From positions 1-36,055 of the forward strand of contig JAUZQK010000109.1 of NCBI GenBank assembly GCA_030951025.1: DNA of 36,055 nt. Reading direction: 5' to 3'. This DNA comes from Mariprofundus sp. (GTDB lineage Bacteria; Pseudomonadota; Zetaproteobacteria; Mariprofundales; Mariprofundaceae). Made by a program: the position numbers and the translations under genes. The notes under the pieces were generated by a model. It was not told the origin of the DNA, made no database searches, and worked only from the letters and a program-made list of their open reading frames with translations. Position 1 is the stretch's first letter, and each line of letters starts with the position of its first letter. Shown here one piece after another: positions 19,527 to 29,796 of this stretch.

Positions 19527-19586
19527 TGGAAGCCCGGCTTCAGCTGTTCCCAGAGCCACATCGGCACGGCTGAAGCCGCACTTCCA
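19527..19586. repeat. Long imperfect inverted repeat between the small ORF and the hybrid kinase gene
   Basis: TGGAAG-cc-CGGCTTCAGC (19527-19544) is complementary to GCTGAAGCCG-ca-CTTCCA (19569-19586), giving 16 paired bases and a 2-base internal mismatch around a 24-base loop. No T-run follows on either strand. It may act as a two-way transcription barrier between convergent genes or be a solo repeat-element copy. Confidence 0.75.
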
Positions 19587-19595
19587 GACTGATTC

Positions 19596-21716
19596 TTATT
19601 CATTCTCGCCCATGGATTTTAACACATCATTGAGCTGCTCCAGCTTCCATGGTTTTTGTAAAACCAATGGTGCTTTACCCGCTGGCCAGTCGATTCCTGA
19701 TGCATCGGCCAAATCATAACCCGTCATCAAGATTATTTTCACACTGTCACCGCTTTGCTGCCAAATCATCTGCGCCAATTCGCCACCACCGAGCTTGGGC
19801 ATCACACAATCAAGAATCGCCATGCGAATATCGGCTTTGTGTTCCTGATAACATTGCAATGCCTCTTCGCCATCACTGGCCATCAGCACCCGATAACCGG
19901 CACCTTGCAGGGTTTCAGCAATAGATTCACAAAAAGGCTGATTATCATCGGCCAATAAAATTAATTGACCATTGCCCGGATGAATCATCACATCCGATGC
20001 TAGCTTTAGCTGCTGAGATGACGCGATGAGTGGCAGATAGATATCAAAGCTGGTGCCCTTATCCGGTTCACTGCTCAGGCCAATCCAGCCCCCATGCAGT
20101 TCCACACAGCCCATCACCATCGATAAACCAATACCAGTGCCTTTACCGGCTGCCTTGGTGGTGAAATAAGGTTCAAATACCCGTGCCTGGGTAGTCTGAT
20201 CCATACCTAAGCCATTATCAGTGACTGAGATATGCACACAGTATTGCAACAGATTATGATTGTTGCTTGTTAGTGCCTGTTGCACCTCTTTATCTACACT
20301 CACTATTGGAACGGCAAGAATTGATACACTCACCACGCCTTGATATCCCGAATGCGCCTTTTGTGCATCCTCAATGGCGTGACGGGCGTTATTCACTAAA
20401 TTGAATAAACTGCTTTGCAACAATGAAGGATCACCATGAATCATCATGCTGCTGGCATCAACATCGGTAATCAGCTGAATATTTTCAGGCGTACTGGTTT
20501 CTAACAGTTTGAATGTTTCTTTAGCCAGCAGTTGTAGATCAAAATCCTGCCGCTCAACGGTCTGTTTGCGTGCAAACACCAACATCTGACGAATCAGATT
20601 GGCTCCACGGTAGCCTTGCGCCTCAATCGATTCAATGCGACTTATAGCACTGTTGTCTTCATCCATATTTTTCTTCAGCAGATACAAATTGCCCATCATC
20701 GCAGCCAGCATATTATTAAAATCATGTGCAATGCCGCCAGCCAACGTGCCGACAGCTTCCATTTTTTGGGCATGAACCAACTTATTGCCCATTTCAATTT
20801 CTTCTGTCATATCCCGAATCACGGCGATATACATGCGTTGCCCATCCTCATTCTCGATGACCGTGATATTGGTCATCGCATCATAAGGCTCTTGATCAGC
20901 GCGCTGCCAGCGATTGCGGCCTGACCATTGCCCCTCTTTCAACAGCGCATTTTGCACCAACTCCTCGGTCCATATTTCATCACACCAGAAATGCCAAACC
21001 GAAGTGCCTTCCAACTGCTCCTTATCCAGCCCCACATGCCGGATAAATGCCTGATTGATAAAATCAATGCGCCCCTGTTGATCAAACATGCAAATCAAAT
21101 CACAGGCTTGATCGACCGCACCAACCAGATGGTCGAGCTGTGCATTCAGGGCGCGTGTTTCTGATACATCATGCAATAAAGCCAGCCAATAATTGGCTTT
21201 ATCCCCATCGATAGAGATCGGACTAAGGTGTAAATCATTCCAGAAGATCGAACCATCTTTACGTTTGTTTTTTAACAATGCGCGCACCGGCTGCACCGCT
21301 TTGAGTGCTGCAGATATTTTATCCTGATCGGGCTGACGTTCAATGCCCTGGGCTAAAAAACCAGGCGACTTGCCTTTGATTTCAGCCATGGAATAACCGG
21401 TAATCTCCGAAAAAGCAGCATTCACATAAACAATTGCATGATCATGGGTCGGATCGGTAATGACCAAACCAGCGTGAGAATGCTCAGCAATATTACGAAA
21501 AAATGCATCTTGCTCTCGGGCTTGGGTCAATGGTCGTACAATCCAAAGCTGAGCTACAACGGCAGTGATCAGGCCAAGCAACACAACATCGAGCATATCG
21601 ACAAACCACGGTGTTGGACCATCAATCAACACATGAAAAGCTGACATAATCAACAGTTCTGAAATCATCACAACAGCCAATAACTTTATAGCGGGGAGAT
21701 AGCGGGGCATACTCAT
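19596..21716 (-). CDS. Hybrid sensor histidine kinase (2 TM, PAS-PAS-HisKA-HATPase-REC)
   Basis: This is a 706-residue signalling kinase. Two membrane segments lie near residues 8-30 and 42-60 with almost no periplasmic loop. They are followed by PAS domains at about 75-185 and 200-305. HisKA carries H331 (GGIAHDFNNML), HATPase runs about 430-565 (FNLVNNARHAI; DNGLGMD; GTGIGLSMV), and a C-terminal receiver has D636 (ILDCVMP). Sensing is therefore probably cytoplasmic or within the membrane. It lies 84 bases downstream of the response-regulator gene on the same strand. The ligand is unknown. Its receiver may act through phosphorelay. Confidence 0.92.
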   Translation of the reverse strand: MSMPRYLPAIKLLAVVMISELLIMSAFHVLIDGPTPWFVDMLDVVLLGLITAVVAQLWIVRPLTQAREQDAFFRNIAEHSHAGLVITDPTHDHAIVYVNAAFSEITGYSMAEIKGKSPGFLAQGIERQPDQDKISAALKAVQPVRALLKNKRKDGSIFWNDLHLSPISIDGDKANYWLALLHDVSETRALNAQLDHLVGAVDQACDLICMFDQQGRIDFINQAFIRHVGLDKEQLEGTSVWHFWCDEIWTEELVQNALLKEGQWSGRNRWQRADQEPYDAMTNITVIENEDGQRMYIAVIRDMTEEIEMGNKLVHAQKMEAVGTLAGGIAHDFNNMLAAMMGNLYLLKKNMDEDNSAISRIESIEAQGYRGANLIRQMLVFARKQTVERQDFDLQLLAKETFKLLETSTPENIQLITDVDASSMMIHGDPSLLQSSLFNLVNNARHAIEDAQKAHSGYQGVVSVSILAVPIVSVDKEVQQALTSNNHNLLQYCVHISVTDNGLGMDQTTQARVFEPYFTTKAAGKGTGIGLSMVMGCVELHGGWIGLSSEPDKGTSFDIYLPLIASSQQLKLASDVMIHPGNGQLILLADDNQPFCESIAETLQGAGYRVLMASDGEEALQCYQEHKADIRMAILDCVMPKLGGGELAQMIWQQSGDSVKIILMTGYDLADASGIDWPAGKAPLVLQKPWKLEQLNDVLKSMGENE

Positions 21717-21800
21717 GGGCTCAAGGCTGCCTATTTAGCCATAATATAAATATGGGGTAAATTCACCGCCAGCTATGAGAAATTTCCTTACATCAGCATA

Positions 21801-22433
21801 TCAGGCACTAATGATATTCAGCCGAATCGCCAAACGTGCCAGTTCAGCCCCTGTTTTTACGGCCAGCTTATTGAATACCCGGGTTTGATGGGTGCCTACC
21901 GTCTTCGGACTGAGATGCAAAATATCCGCAATCTCTTTGACATCCCTGCCTTGAGCCAGCAGGAGAAACACCTCGAACTCCCGAGCCGTCAATAAGTCCT
22001 GTGGATTATCCTTGTTATCACGCAAATCGCTCATCATCTGTTGTGCCAGGATTGGGGCCACCCATGTTTCACCCGCCGTCACCATGCGAATCGCCTGCGC
22101 CATCAATTCAGGATCATCCGATTTGCTGATATAACCCATCGCCCCAGAAGTCATCGCACGGCGGACAAAAGCCACATCATCAAACATGCTCATCACCAAC
22201 ACCTTGGCATGCTTATCGCGCGCCAACAAACGACGCATGAAACCGAAACCACCCTCTCCCGGCATGGAAATATCAGTCACCACCACATCGGCTTGCTTGA
22301 TCAGATCATCCGCATAAGCGCCTTCACCATCCGCAGCCTCACCGATCACGTGTATATCTGTTTCGGTTTCAAGCAATCGGCAAAAACCGGCTCGCACCAT
22401 GGCGTGATCATCAACCAGATAGACTGAAATCAT
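21801..22433 (-). CDS. NarL/FixJ (LuxR-type) response regulator
   Basis: This 210-residue regulator has a receiver domain with the acidic pair D8/D9, phospho-acceptor D54 (VVTDISMP) and K104 (GYISKSD), then a LuxR-type HTH at about 145-205 (LTAREFEVFLLLAQGRDVKEIADILHLSPKTVGTHQTRV). Its ATG overlaps the stop of the upstream kinase gene by 4 bases (22433-22430), so that HisKA_3 kinase is the likely partner. The receiver start (MISVYLVDDHAMVRAGF) recalls UvrY/GacA, but the kinase partner differs from BarA, so I give no gene name. Confidence 0.92.
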   Translation of the reverse strand: MISVYLVDDHAMVRAGFCRLLETETDIHVIGEAADGEGAYADDLIKQADVVVTDISMPGEGGFGFMRRLLARDKHAKVLVMSMFDDVAFVRRAMTSGAMGYISKSDDPELMAQAIRMVTAGETWVAPILAQQMMSDLRDNKDNPQDLLTAREFEVFLLLAQGRDVKEIADILHLSPKTVGTHQTRVFNKLAVKTGAELARLAIRLNIISA

Positions 22434-24208
22434 CGCATCTGCCCAAGCGGAATATGCACATCAATCAACACCCCGGCTCCCAAAGCCGATTCAATCTGGA
22501 TCGTGCCATGCAATAGCTCGGTTCGTTCGCGCATGCCCAGCAGCCCCAAGCCACTTTCCTGCACCGCATCCATGCCGCAGCCATTATCATGGATCGACAA
22601 ATGCAGCGTTGCATCGCACAACGATAAGCCTACGTTGACCCGGCTGGCCTGAGAATGTTTGGCCACATTGGTCAAGGCTTCCTGCACGATCCTGAATAGA
22701 TGTATATTTTGCTCATCACTCAAGACCACGCTGGCAAACAAATCGTCTGCATGCGCAAAATCAACGATCATGTCCTCACGTTGCGCAAATGTTTTCAGCA
22801 TATCATCGAGTGTCGCAGGCAAACCCAGCCGTTCCAGACTGGCCGGCCTTAAGGCAAGCAATTGATTGCGTACCGCATGCTGAATATGGCGGGTAATATC
22901 ACGAATGTGTTGCATGCCTGCCTGTGCCTTTTCATCACACAGATCTTTGGCTATCGCCGCCGCATAAGCCTGAATCGATGTTAATGATTGACCCATATCA
23001 TCATGCAGCGAACGCGCCAGTTTATGGCGTTCCTCCTCCTGAGCCCCCAATTGTAATCGCAACAATTCGCGCTTCTCGATCAGCAACTGCTCACGCTGCA
23101 TCTCGGAACGCGCCCACAACCAGGCCAACACCAACCACAATGCCAGCACCAACACACTGCTTGCCACAAATAACGTAGAGACATTATCCACACCATCATG
23201 CAAGGCATCGTTTGAAACATAAGACACAACAATCCAGTCACCGGCTCCCGCAGCCCGAGGCTCTGTTTCACCGATCAAGGCATAAGGTGAAACCGTCGCA
23301 AAGGTAAACAAACCCTGCTCAGTCAGCACTTGACCATCGCGCTGATCAACCATCATATTCCATGCCTCGGGAAAGCGGCTAGCCAGGTTTTGATCTTCAC
23401 GCTCCTCAAGCACGGAGCCCCATGTGCTGCTTGCATCTGCGGCATGGAAGAAAAAGCTATTGGCATTCAATAACATATTCTCACCCCTCACATCAGTCGC
23501 ATCCAGATAACGATCAATCAACACTTTACCCAAAAAATTCAACACCACGATGCCCAGCTGTTCACCATCCGCAGCAAATACAGGGGCAGCAAATCGCAAG
23601 ACGGGTTTTAATGGTTTTTCAATCTGCCCATGTTCGATATTCAGTGTGAATTTGGAAATAAACACAGCCCCATCCGGCAGTCCCATCGTTTGCCAGAAAT
23701 AAGCATGTTTACTTTTATCCTGCAAATCTGCTGCTGCGGTCATGAATGTATCCGATGAACTCATCTGTGATGCTCTCATCTGTGATTCTCTCCGCTTTGA
23801 TTCTCTCAAATTGGCACGCACGACTTCACGACCATGGCGATTCAACAACCGCACCTGATCATACACCCCCATATACTTGGAAAAAGCATGAAAATCATGG
23901 CTGAGTTCATCGAGGGCATGTGCATCGTCACCCTGCAATACACTGCGCACTTCACTGTGCTGAGCCAAAAAGCGCACATGCATAGCAGCCTGCTTGATCT
24001 CCACACGCACATTCTTGGCCTGACTCTCAACATGGTGGGCTGTCTCCATACGCACACTCTCTAAATACGCATCCCACTGCGATTGAAGCAACAAATAGCT
24101 GCTCAACAGCATCACCACAATCATGGGCAGACTGAGCCACAAAAAGCGCCACCACATGCTTCTGGGGCGTTTGACATCAACAAGATGATTTCGTTTTTTC
24201 ACCATCAT
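22430..24208 (-). CDS. Sensor histidine kinase, HisKA_3 (NarX/DegS-like) with a periplasmic sensor
   Basis: This 592-residue kinase has a first TM near 21-42 and a periplasmic region of about 300 residues, probably Cache-like (RVRLLNRHGREVVRAN-type core, then FAAPVFAADGEQLGIVVLNF). TM2 lies at about 346-367. The HisKA_3 dimerisation domain carries H402 (RSLHDDMGQSLTSIQAY), and a C-terminal HATPase has DNGCGMD and GLGLLGMRER. HisKA_3 kinases pair with LuxR-type regulators, and the coupled downstream gene is one. The ligand is unknown. Start ATG 24208 or 24205 cannot be separated. Confidence 0.9.
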   Translation of the reverse strand: MMVKKRNHLVDVKRPRSMWWRFLWLSLPMIVVMLLSSYLLLQSQWDAYLESVRMETAHHVESQAKNVRVEIKQAAMHVRFLAQHSEVRSVLQGDDAHALDELSHDFHAFSKYMGVYDQVRLLNRHGREVVRANLRESKRRESQMRASQMSSSDTFMTAAADLQDKSKHAYFWQTMGLPDGAVFISKFTLNIEHGQIEKPLKPVLRFAAPVFAADGEQLGIVVLNFLGKVLIDRYLDATDVRGENMLLNANSFFFHAADASSTWGSVLEEREDQNLASRFPEAWNMMVDQRDGQVLTEQGLFTFATVSPYALIGETEPRAAGAGDWIVVSYVSNDALHDGVDNVSTLFVASSVLVLALWLVLAWLWARSEMQREQLLIEKRELLRLQLGAQEEERHKLARSLHDDMGQSLTSIQAYAAAIAKDLCDEKAQAGMQHIRDITRHIQHAVRNQLLALRPASLERLGLPATLDDMLKTFAQREDMIVDFAHADDLFASVVLSDEQNIHLFRIVQEALTNVAKHSQASRVNVGLSLCDATLHLSIHDNGCGMDAVQESGLGLLGMRERTELLHGTIQIESALGAGVLIDVHIPLGQMR

Positions 24209-24314
24209 CTAAGCTTAACAAGGATTTACAAAAACATCACAGTTTTATATTCCATCATTCATCAGATTAACCTCATCTATTTGACCTCACCCGTTTGACA
24301 GGCAGCTTATCGCC

Positions 24315-27074
24315 ATGCCTCATTTAGTATTGATTGATGGACCCAATTATGTATTTCGCGCCTTTCATGCTGTGCGCCATAACCTCGCCAACTCAAAAGG
24401 TGAACCGACCAATGCCGTATTCGGCTATGTGCAAATGTTGCGCAGCATCTTGAAGGATTTAAGCCCCACCCATGTAGCCGTGGTCTTTGATCCAAAGGGC
24501 GGCACATTCCGCAATCGAATGTATGCCGATTATAAAGCCCATCGCCCGCCCATGCCCGAAGATCTGGCCGTGCAATGGCCTGCCGTATTTGAAGTCACCG
24601 ATGCGTTTAACTTAAACCGCATCTGCATCGAGGATTATGAGGCGGATGATGTCATCGCCACCCTGGCCAAGCAGGCCGAAGCCAAAGGCTGGGACGTGAC
24701 CATGGTTTCAACCGATAAAGATTTGATGCAACTGGTCAATGAGCGTGTCTGGATGCTCGATACCATGCGTAAAAAAGATTATGGGCCGGAAGAAGTCAAA
24801 GAGAAATGGGGTGTAGGCCCGGATCGCATCCATGATCTGTTGGCGCTGGCTGGTGATTCGGCAGATAACATCCCCGGTGTACCCGGCATCGGTCCGAAAA
24901 CAGCAGTATTATTACTCGAAGCCTATGGTGATCTGGAAGGTGTATTGAGCCATGCACATGAAATAAAACAAAACAAACGGCGTGAAAATCTGATTGAATT
25001 TGCTGATGATGCACGATTATCCTATCGTCTGGTGGCGCTCGATGAGCAGGTGGATGTGGGCGTGACGCTGGAGAGTCTGGCGGTATCGCAGCCTGACCGT
25101 GCCAAGCTGGCGACATTATTTGAGCGCCTGGAGTTTCGTCGTTTGCTGGCTGAATTCAGTGATGCAGATGACTCCGGGAATAATCCAGTTGAGCCCGCCG
25201 CAACCGAAACTATCAAGCAATCCGCAGAGCCCATCGCCGCAAGCCTGCCTGCTCGCAACGCTATTTTAGTTGATGATCAAGCTGGCCTACAGCAGCTATT
25301 AAAGGCTCTTGATCAAGCTGAGCTGATTGCCCTCGATACAGAAACCACATCGTTAAATACCCATGATGCTGATCTCGTAGGTTTATCTTTTTCGGTCAAA
25401 GCTGGTGAAGCGTATTATGTGCCGCTGGCGCATCGGGCTACGGATTTACTTGAACCCAAACCCAAGCAATTACCGATCGCTGAGGTGCTGGCCGCATTAA
25501 AGCCTGTATTGCAAGATGCCAACAAGAAAAAGTGCGGTCACAATCTCAAATATGATCTGCAAGTGCTGCGCCGGGCTGGCATTGAGCTGGCTGGTATCGC
25601 GGCTGATTCGATGCTGTTGGCCTATTGTTTGTATCCGGCCAAATACGCCCCGAAAATGGATAGCGTGGCAGCCGATTATCTGAATTATGCATGCATCTCC
25701 TATGAAGCGGTGGCAGGCAAGGGAGCCAAGCAAATCTGTTTTGATCAGGTGAATATTGCTGAAGCACTGCCCTATGCCGCCGAAGATGCTGATATTGCGT
25801 TGCGCTTAACGCACCGACTGCAAGAAAGGCTAAGTCAGGAGCAGCGTTTACAGCGCCATGATTCGATTGAACTGCCTTTGGCCGCCGTGTTGGCCGATAT
25901 GGAATGGAAAGGTGTGTTTATTGATGTGGCCACACTGGCTGAGCTCTCCACCTCCTTCGGGCAACGCATTGCGCAGCTGGAAACTGAAATCCACGCTGCT
26001 GCAGGCCAGATATTCAATATTCAATCACCCAAACAACTGGGCATCTTATTGTTTGAAACACTCGGCATTGCCGGTGGTAAAAAAACCAAATCCGGCCAGT
26101 GGGCAACCGGACAGGAAGTATTGGAAAAGCTGGCGGATGAACATGAAATACCGCGTTTGATTCTGCAAGTGCGCCAGCTGGCCAAATTAAAATCGACCTA
26201 TACCGATGCCTTGCAAAAGCTGGTGCATGTCAAAAGCAAACGTGTACATACCTCCTACAATCAAGCCATTACGACGACCGGGCGCTTATCGTCATCAGAG
26301 CCCAATTTGCAGAATATTCCGATTCGCAGTCCGGAAGGGCGTGAGATTCGCAAGGCATTCATTGCTGAAGCTGGCAATGTATTGATTGCAGCTGATTATT
26401 CCCAAATCGAGCTGCGCTTGATGGCGCACTTCTCCGATGATGCAGTGCTCAAACAAGCCTTTGCCGATGGCAAGGATATTCATGCTGCTACGGCTGCGAC
26501 GGTAAATGATATTGATCTGGTCGATGTGACAGGTGAGATGCGCCGCAATGCAAAAATCATCAACTTCGGTATTTTGTATGGCATGAGTGCTTTTGGCTTG
26601 GCCAAACAGTTGGGTGTGGGGCGCAGCGAAGCAAAAGTATTTATCGAAACCTATTTTGCCCGTTACCCCAGCGTACGCGCTTTTATGGATCGCACACTGG
26701 AGGATGCCAAAGAGAAGGGGTTTGTGGAAACCCTGCTCGGTCATCGTGTCTATGTGCCTGAAATCAACAGCAGCAACGGCATGCGCAAATCCTATGCTGA
26801 ACGCACTGCCATCAATGCGCCACTGCAAGGCTCGGCGGCAGACATCATCAAGGTTGCCATGATCAATCTGCACCAACGCCTGAAAGTCGAAGCGCCTGAA
26901 GCTGCAATTATTCTGCAAGTGCATGATGAATTGATTGTTGAAGCACCACAGCCTGAAGCTGAAGCCGTATCGGCCATCATGCGGGAGAGCATGCAATCAG
27001 CCGTTCAGTTGAATGTGCCGCTGATCGTTGATATCGGCATCGGCAACAACTGGCTTGAGGCGCATACTTTGTAG
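24315..27074 (+). CDS. polA: DNA polymerase I
   Basis: This is a full-length 919-residue Pol I for Okazaki fragment processing and repair synthesis. The N-terminal 5' nuclease domain (about 1-290) has LIDGPNYVFRAFHA, EDYEADDVIATLA and GDSADNIPGVPGIG. The 3'-5' exonuclease (about 315-490) keeps its metal ligands in LDTETTSLN and YAAEDADIALR, so proofreading is probably active. The polymerase domain has motif A DYSQIELRLMAHF, motif B RRNAKIINFGILYG and motif C QVHDELIVEA. It converges on cysE with a 38-base gap and no clear terminator. Confidence 0.97.
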   Translation: MPHLVLIDGPNYVFRAFHAVRHNLANSKGEPTNAVFGYVQMLRSILKDLSPTHVAVVFDPKGGTFRNRMYADYKAHRPPMPEDLAVQWPAVFEVTDAFNLNRICIEDYEADDVIATLAKQAEAKGWDVTMVSTDKDLMQLVNERVWMLDTMRKKDYGPEEVKEKWGVGPDRIHDLLALAGDSADNIPGVPGIGPKTAVLLLEAYGDLEGVLSHAHEIKQNKRRENLIEFADDARLSYRLVALDEQVDVGVTLESLAVSQPDRAKLATLFERLEFRRLLAEFSDADDSGNNPVEPAATETIKQSAEPIAASLPARNAILVDDQAGLQQLLKALDQAELIALDTETTSLNTHDADLVGLSFSVKAGEAYYVPLAHRATDLLEPKPKQLPIAEVLAALKPVLQDANKKKCGHNLKYDLQVLRRAGIELAGIAADSMLLAYCLYPAKYAPKMDSVAADYLNYACISYEAVAGKGAKQICFDQVNIAEALPYAAEDADIALRLTHRLQERLSQEQRLQRHDSIELPLAAVLADMEWKGVFIDVATLAELSTSFGQRIAQLETEIHAAAGQIFNIQSPKQLGILLFETLGIAGGKKTKSGQWATGQEVLEKLADEHEIPRLILQVRQLAKLKSTYTDALQKLVHVKSKRVHTSYNQAITTTGRLSSSEPNLQNIPIRSPEGREIRKAFIAEAGNVLIAADYSQIELRLMAHFSDDAVLKQAFADGKDIHAATAATVNDIDLVDVTGEMRRNAKIINFGILYGMSAFGLAKQLGVGRSEAKVFIETYFARYPSVRAFMDRTLEDAKEKGFVETLLGHRVYVPEINSSNGMRKSYAERTAINAPLQGSAADIIKVAMINLHQRLKVEAPEAAIILQVHDELIVEAPQPEAEAVSAIMRESMQSAVQLNVPLIVDIGIGNNWLEAHTL

Positions 27075-27112
27075 TCCGCAACACAGAATCAAGAGCACAC
27101 CTTATGCGTTGC

Positions 27113-27853
27113 TTAAATACCGCCACCCAAAAAGCGTTCCAGCTTTTCCTGCTCGGAGATACGATCTTTATCCAGCTCATCCACAGCTTCGGCTTGTTCG
27201 CCTTCGGGTTTCGGGTGAAAGGCATCGACTCGTGCGTTCACATCATCAATCATCTTCAATACATGGCCGAGCGCTTCGGATACCGGGTTGGCCAGCAAAT
27301 GATGATCGAGATTAATTTTACCATCTTCAATCAGCGATTCGGTTGTTGCTACGACTGTGCCCGGAATACCCACCACGGTTGAATGTTCAGGCACATCTTT
27401 GAACACCACAGAGTTCGCACCGATGCGTGACTGTTTACCAATCACGATTGCACCAAGCACCTTGGCACCGGCACCGACAATCACCCCATCGCGCAGGGTG
27501 GGGTGACGTTTTTTCTTTTGCCAGGTTGTGCCACCGAGTGTTACACCGTGGTAGAGCGTCACATCATCACCGATTTCGGTGGTTTCGCCGATCACAATGC
27601 CCATGCCATGATCAATAAAAAAGCGCCGCCCAATACTGGCTCCGGGATGGATTTCAATGCCGGTAAACCAGCGTGCCAGATGCATCAAAAAACGTGCCAT
27701 CCAACGCCAATGGTTGCGCCACAAGACATGAGCCATGCGATACATCCAGATGGCGTGTAGCCCCGGATAGCAGGTTAATACTTCCCAGGATGAACGGGCA
27801 GCCGGATCGCGGTCAAATGCGGTGCGAATATCTTCTTGAATGTGCTTTATCAT
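27113..27853 (-). CDS. cysE: Serine O-acetyltransferase
   Basis: It makes O-acetylserine from serine and acetyl-CoA, the first step of cysteine synthesis. The 246-residue protein has an N-terminal helical part ([24 protein letters not shown]-like YRMAHVLW) and a left-handed beta-helix with [29 protein letters not shown] and GVTLGGT. It is shorter at the N-terminus than the E. coli enzyme, like many EpsC-type enzymes. The C-terminal acidic tail after GIPGTVV is typical of variants that may bind CysK. Its ATG overlaps the M16 peptidase stop by 4 bases. Confidence 0.94.
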   Translation of the reverse strand: MIKHIQEDIRTAFDRDPAARSSWEVLTCYPGLHAIWMYRMAHVLWRNHWRWMARFLMHLARWFTGIEIHPGASIGRRFFIDHGMGIVIGETTEIGDDVTLYHGVTLGGTTWQKKKRHPTLRDGVIVGAGAKVLGAIVIGKQSRIGANSVVFKDVPEHSTVVGIPGTVVATTESLIEDGKINLDHHLLANPVSEALGHVLKMIDDVNARVDAFHPKPEGEQAEAVDELDKDRISEQEKLERFLGGGI

Positions 27854-29121
27854 GCCGGAATTCTAGCACAAATTTTTTCCAGCGCCTGTTCAGGTGCGGC
27901 AATACTCCACAAGGCGGGCGCGGATAAACGATCAGTCGCCCATTGGCGCACTGTTTCAACATCCACCGCCTGAATTTGCTCCAGCCACTGCATGGGTGAA
28001 AGCAGACTTGCTTCATCAAAGCGCGAACCCAGGTAAAGCATTTGTCCTTCCACTGAATCCAGCCCCATACGAAATTGCACCTGCAACTGCCGCTTTGACC
28101 GTTGCACATCATCGGCGCTTATATTTACGGCAAAGTCCGCCAGCAATTCAGCCAACAGACTAACGCACTCAGCCGCCCGATCCGGCTCCGTGCCGCAGGT
28201 AATGCTCCATGTGCCCGTATCAACCAGGGCATTCAGATGCGAGCCTATACCATAAGCCAGACCGCGCTTTTCTCTTATTTCACGAAACAAACATGAACTC
28301 ATGCCGCCGCCCAACACTTGATTGGCCAACCATGCAACCGGCCGTTGTGCAGATGCAGCTGTCACTCCGGCAAACGAGGCAATGATCTGCGCCTGCTCGC
28401 CGTTGCGCGCCAATGCCTGCACACCGCTAGCCAGGCCTGCGACAGGCTGGCGTGATGTGTTTTCCATATCATTCGTAAGCTCAAGGCCGCCCCAATCCCG
28501 TTCAGCTACCGCCGCAATCAAATCATCGTGTTCAATGTGACCGGCTGCCACAATCAACAAACGCGGCGCACGATACCAGTGCTGTAAATACTGCGATAAA
28601 TCCTTTGCACTCAAGGCTGACAAGCTTGCATGGCTGCCCAAAACAGGCCGCGCCAGACTATGGCCGGGAAACAAGGCTTCCAGATGCTGATCCATCACCC
28701 ATTCTTCCGGTGAATCCTCAACCATGGCCATTTCGGCAAAAATCACTTCACGCTCGCGCTGCCATTCGGCTTCAGGCAAGGCTGGTTCACGCACCATCTG
28801 CATGAGAATATCCAGCGCTTCCTGCCAGTGCTCATGCAAGACATGCAAATGAAAACAGGTACGTTCACGCGATGTAAACGCATTGGCATTACCGCCCAGC
28901 TCATCCAGCTTTTCAGCCAGCTGATGCACATCCATCTGCTGCGTGCCTTTAAACAGCATATGTTCCAGTGCATGGCTAATGCCCGACAAACGTGCCACTT
29001 CATCGCGGCTACCGACATCAATAAAGATGCCCAGCGCCACACTCTGGCTCTGCTGCATGGCATGACTCAGCACCAACGGCCCGTTTGAAATTTGTGTCTC
29101 TTGATAAAACAAAGAATTCAT
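27850..29121 (-). CDS. M16 family zinc peptidase
   Basis: This 423-residue processing-peptidase-like protein has the inverted zinc motif H50-A-L-E53-H54 ([12 protein letters not shown]) and the third ligand E130 ([14 protein letters not shown]), with 75 residues between H54 and E130. The active-site half is followed by an M16_C domain with [23 protein letters not shown]. It is probably a soluble metallo-oligopeptidase; the substrate is unknown. No signal peptide is seen. I chose ATG 29121, with GGAG 5 bases upstream, over the in-frame GTG at 29127. It is translationally coupled to cysE. Confidence 0.92.
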   Translation of the reverse strand: MNSLFYQETQISNGPLVLSHAMQQSQSVALGIFIDVGSRDEVARLSGISHALEHMLFKGTQQMDVHQLAEKLDELGGNANAFTSRERTCFHLHVLHEHWQEALDILMQMVREPALPEAEWQREREVIFAEMAMVEDSPEEWVMDQHLEALFPGHSLARPVLGSHASLSALSAKDLSQYLQHWYRAPRLLIVAAGHIEHDDLIAAVAERDWGGLELTNDMENTSRQPVAGLASGVQALARNGEQAQIIASFAGVTAASAQRPVAWLANQVLGGGMSSCLFREIREKRGLAYGIGSHLNALVDTGTWSITCGTEPDRAAECVSLLAELLADFAVNISADDVQRSKRQLQVQFRMGLDSVEGQMLYLGSRFDEASLLSPMQWLEQIQAVDVETVRQWATDRLSAPALWSIAAPEQALEKICARIPA

Positions 29122-29223
29122 CAGCACTCCATAATCCGTTGATGTTTATAACTTTTTGATGACCTTTCTTTTTTGGTATCCACCGTTGGTGTGATACAAT
29201 TTGTACCAGATGGTGTACTTATA

Positions 29224-29796
29224 CTACGTGTCACACCTTTCAACATCATTTTCCGGTCTAGTCAGGTGAAGAGATAGCTTAGCCATAAAGAAGTAGTAAC
29301 CATTTCGAGTTAAGCTTGTTCTATTGCTACCTACATGCTTATGAATATATTCAGATGACACGGAACAAGCAGTATCTAGCTGGGCGATATAACTACCAGA
29401 TAAAGTTGGTACATTTGGCAAAAACAACACATCAGTAACTGTATTATCTTTAATCGACTGCAATTTAGAGCCGCCAAACTCTTCTTCAGAAAATGGAAGC
29501 AATGGAACAATCGTATAAGATGGCTTTCTGATTTTTCCACAATCCTTACTCATATCGCAAGTGTTGCTAAGTAGTATGGCAGGCAATGGAACCTTTGTTC
29601 GCTTCACCTCACCATCTTTATTGATATAACAAGCAGGTAGAGCCTTAATAATATCACCTTGTGCTAAGTGTTCAAAGGCAGAAGCATACAGCCATTTTTC
29701 TAGATAAGGGTTTGCCTCTGAGTATCTTTTTAACTCACGAAAAACACCGTCTGACACCGAGGGAAATAGACTGCGGTACAGTTCCTCAAAAGGCAT
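29224..29796 (-). CDS. Hypothetical protein, third gene of the TIGR04255 cassette
   Basis: This 190-residue protein is from a family I cannot name. It opens MPFEELYRSLFPSVSDGVF. It contains LPAILLSNTCDMSKDC in the middle, a short Cys-Asp core that could be a conserved active or metal site, then TIVPLLPFSEEE. No membrane segment or signal peptide is seen. Its ATG overlaps the stop of the preceding gene by one base (TAATG), so expression is coupled. The coding sequence is AT-richer than the core genes nearby, which fits acquisition from elsewhere. Confidence 0.65.
   Translation of the reverse strand: MPFEELYRSLFPSVSDGVFRELKRYSEANPYLEKWLYASAFEHLAQGDIIKALPACYINKDGEVKRTKVPLPAILLSNTCDMSKDCGKIRKPSYTIVPLLPFSEEEFGGSKLQSIKDNTVTDVLFLPNVPTLSGSYIAQLDTACSVSSEYIHKHVGSNRTSLTRNGYYFFMAKLSLHLTRPENDVERCDT

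Noticed and set aside
19316-19573. An 85-codon plus-strand frame after the Xre/NTase gene
   Set aside because: No ribosome site, and it runs out of frame through the better supported 38-codon ORF and into the inverted repeat.
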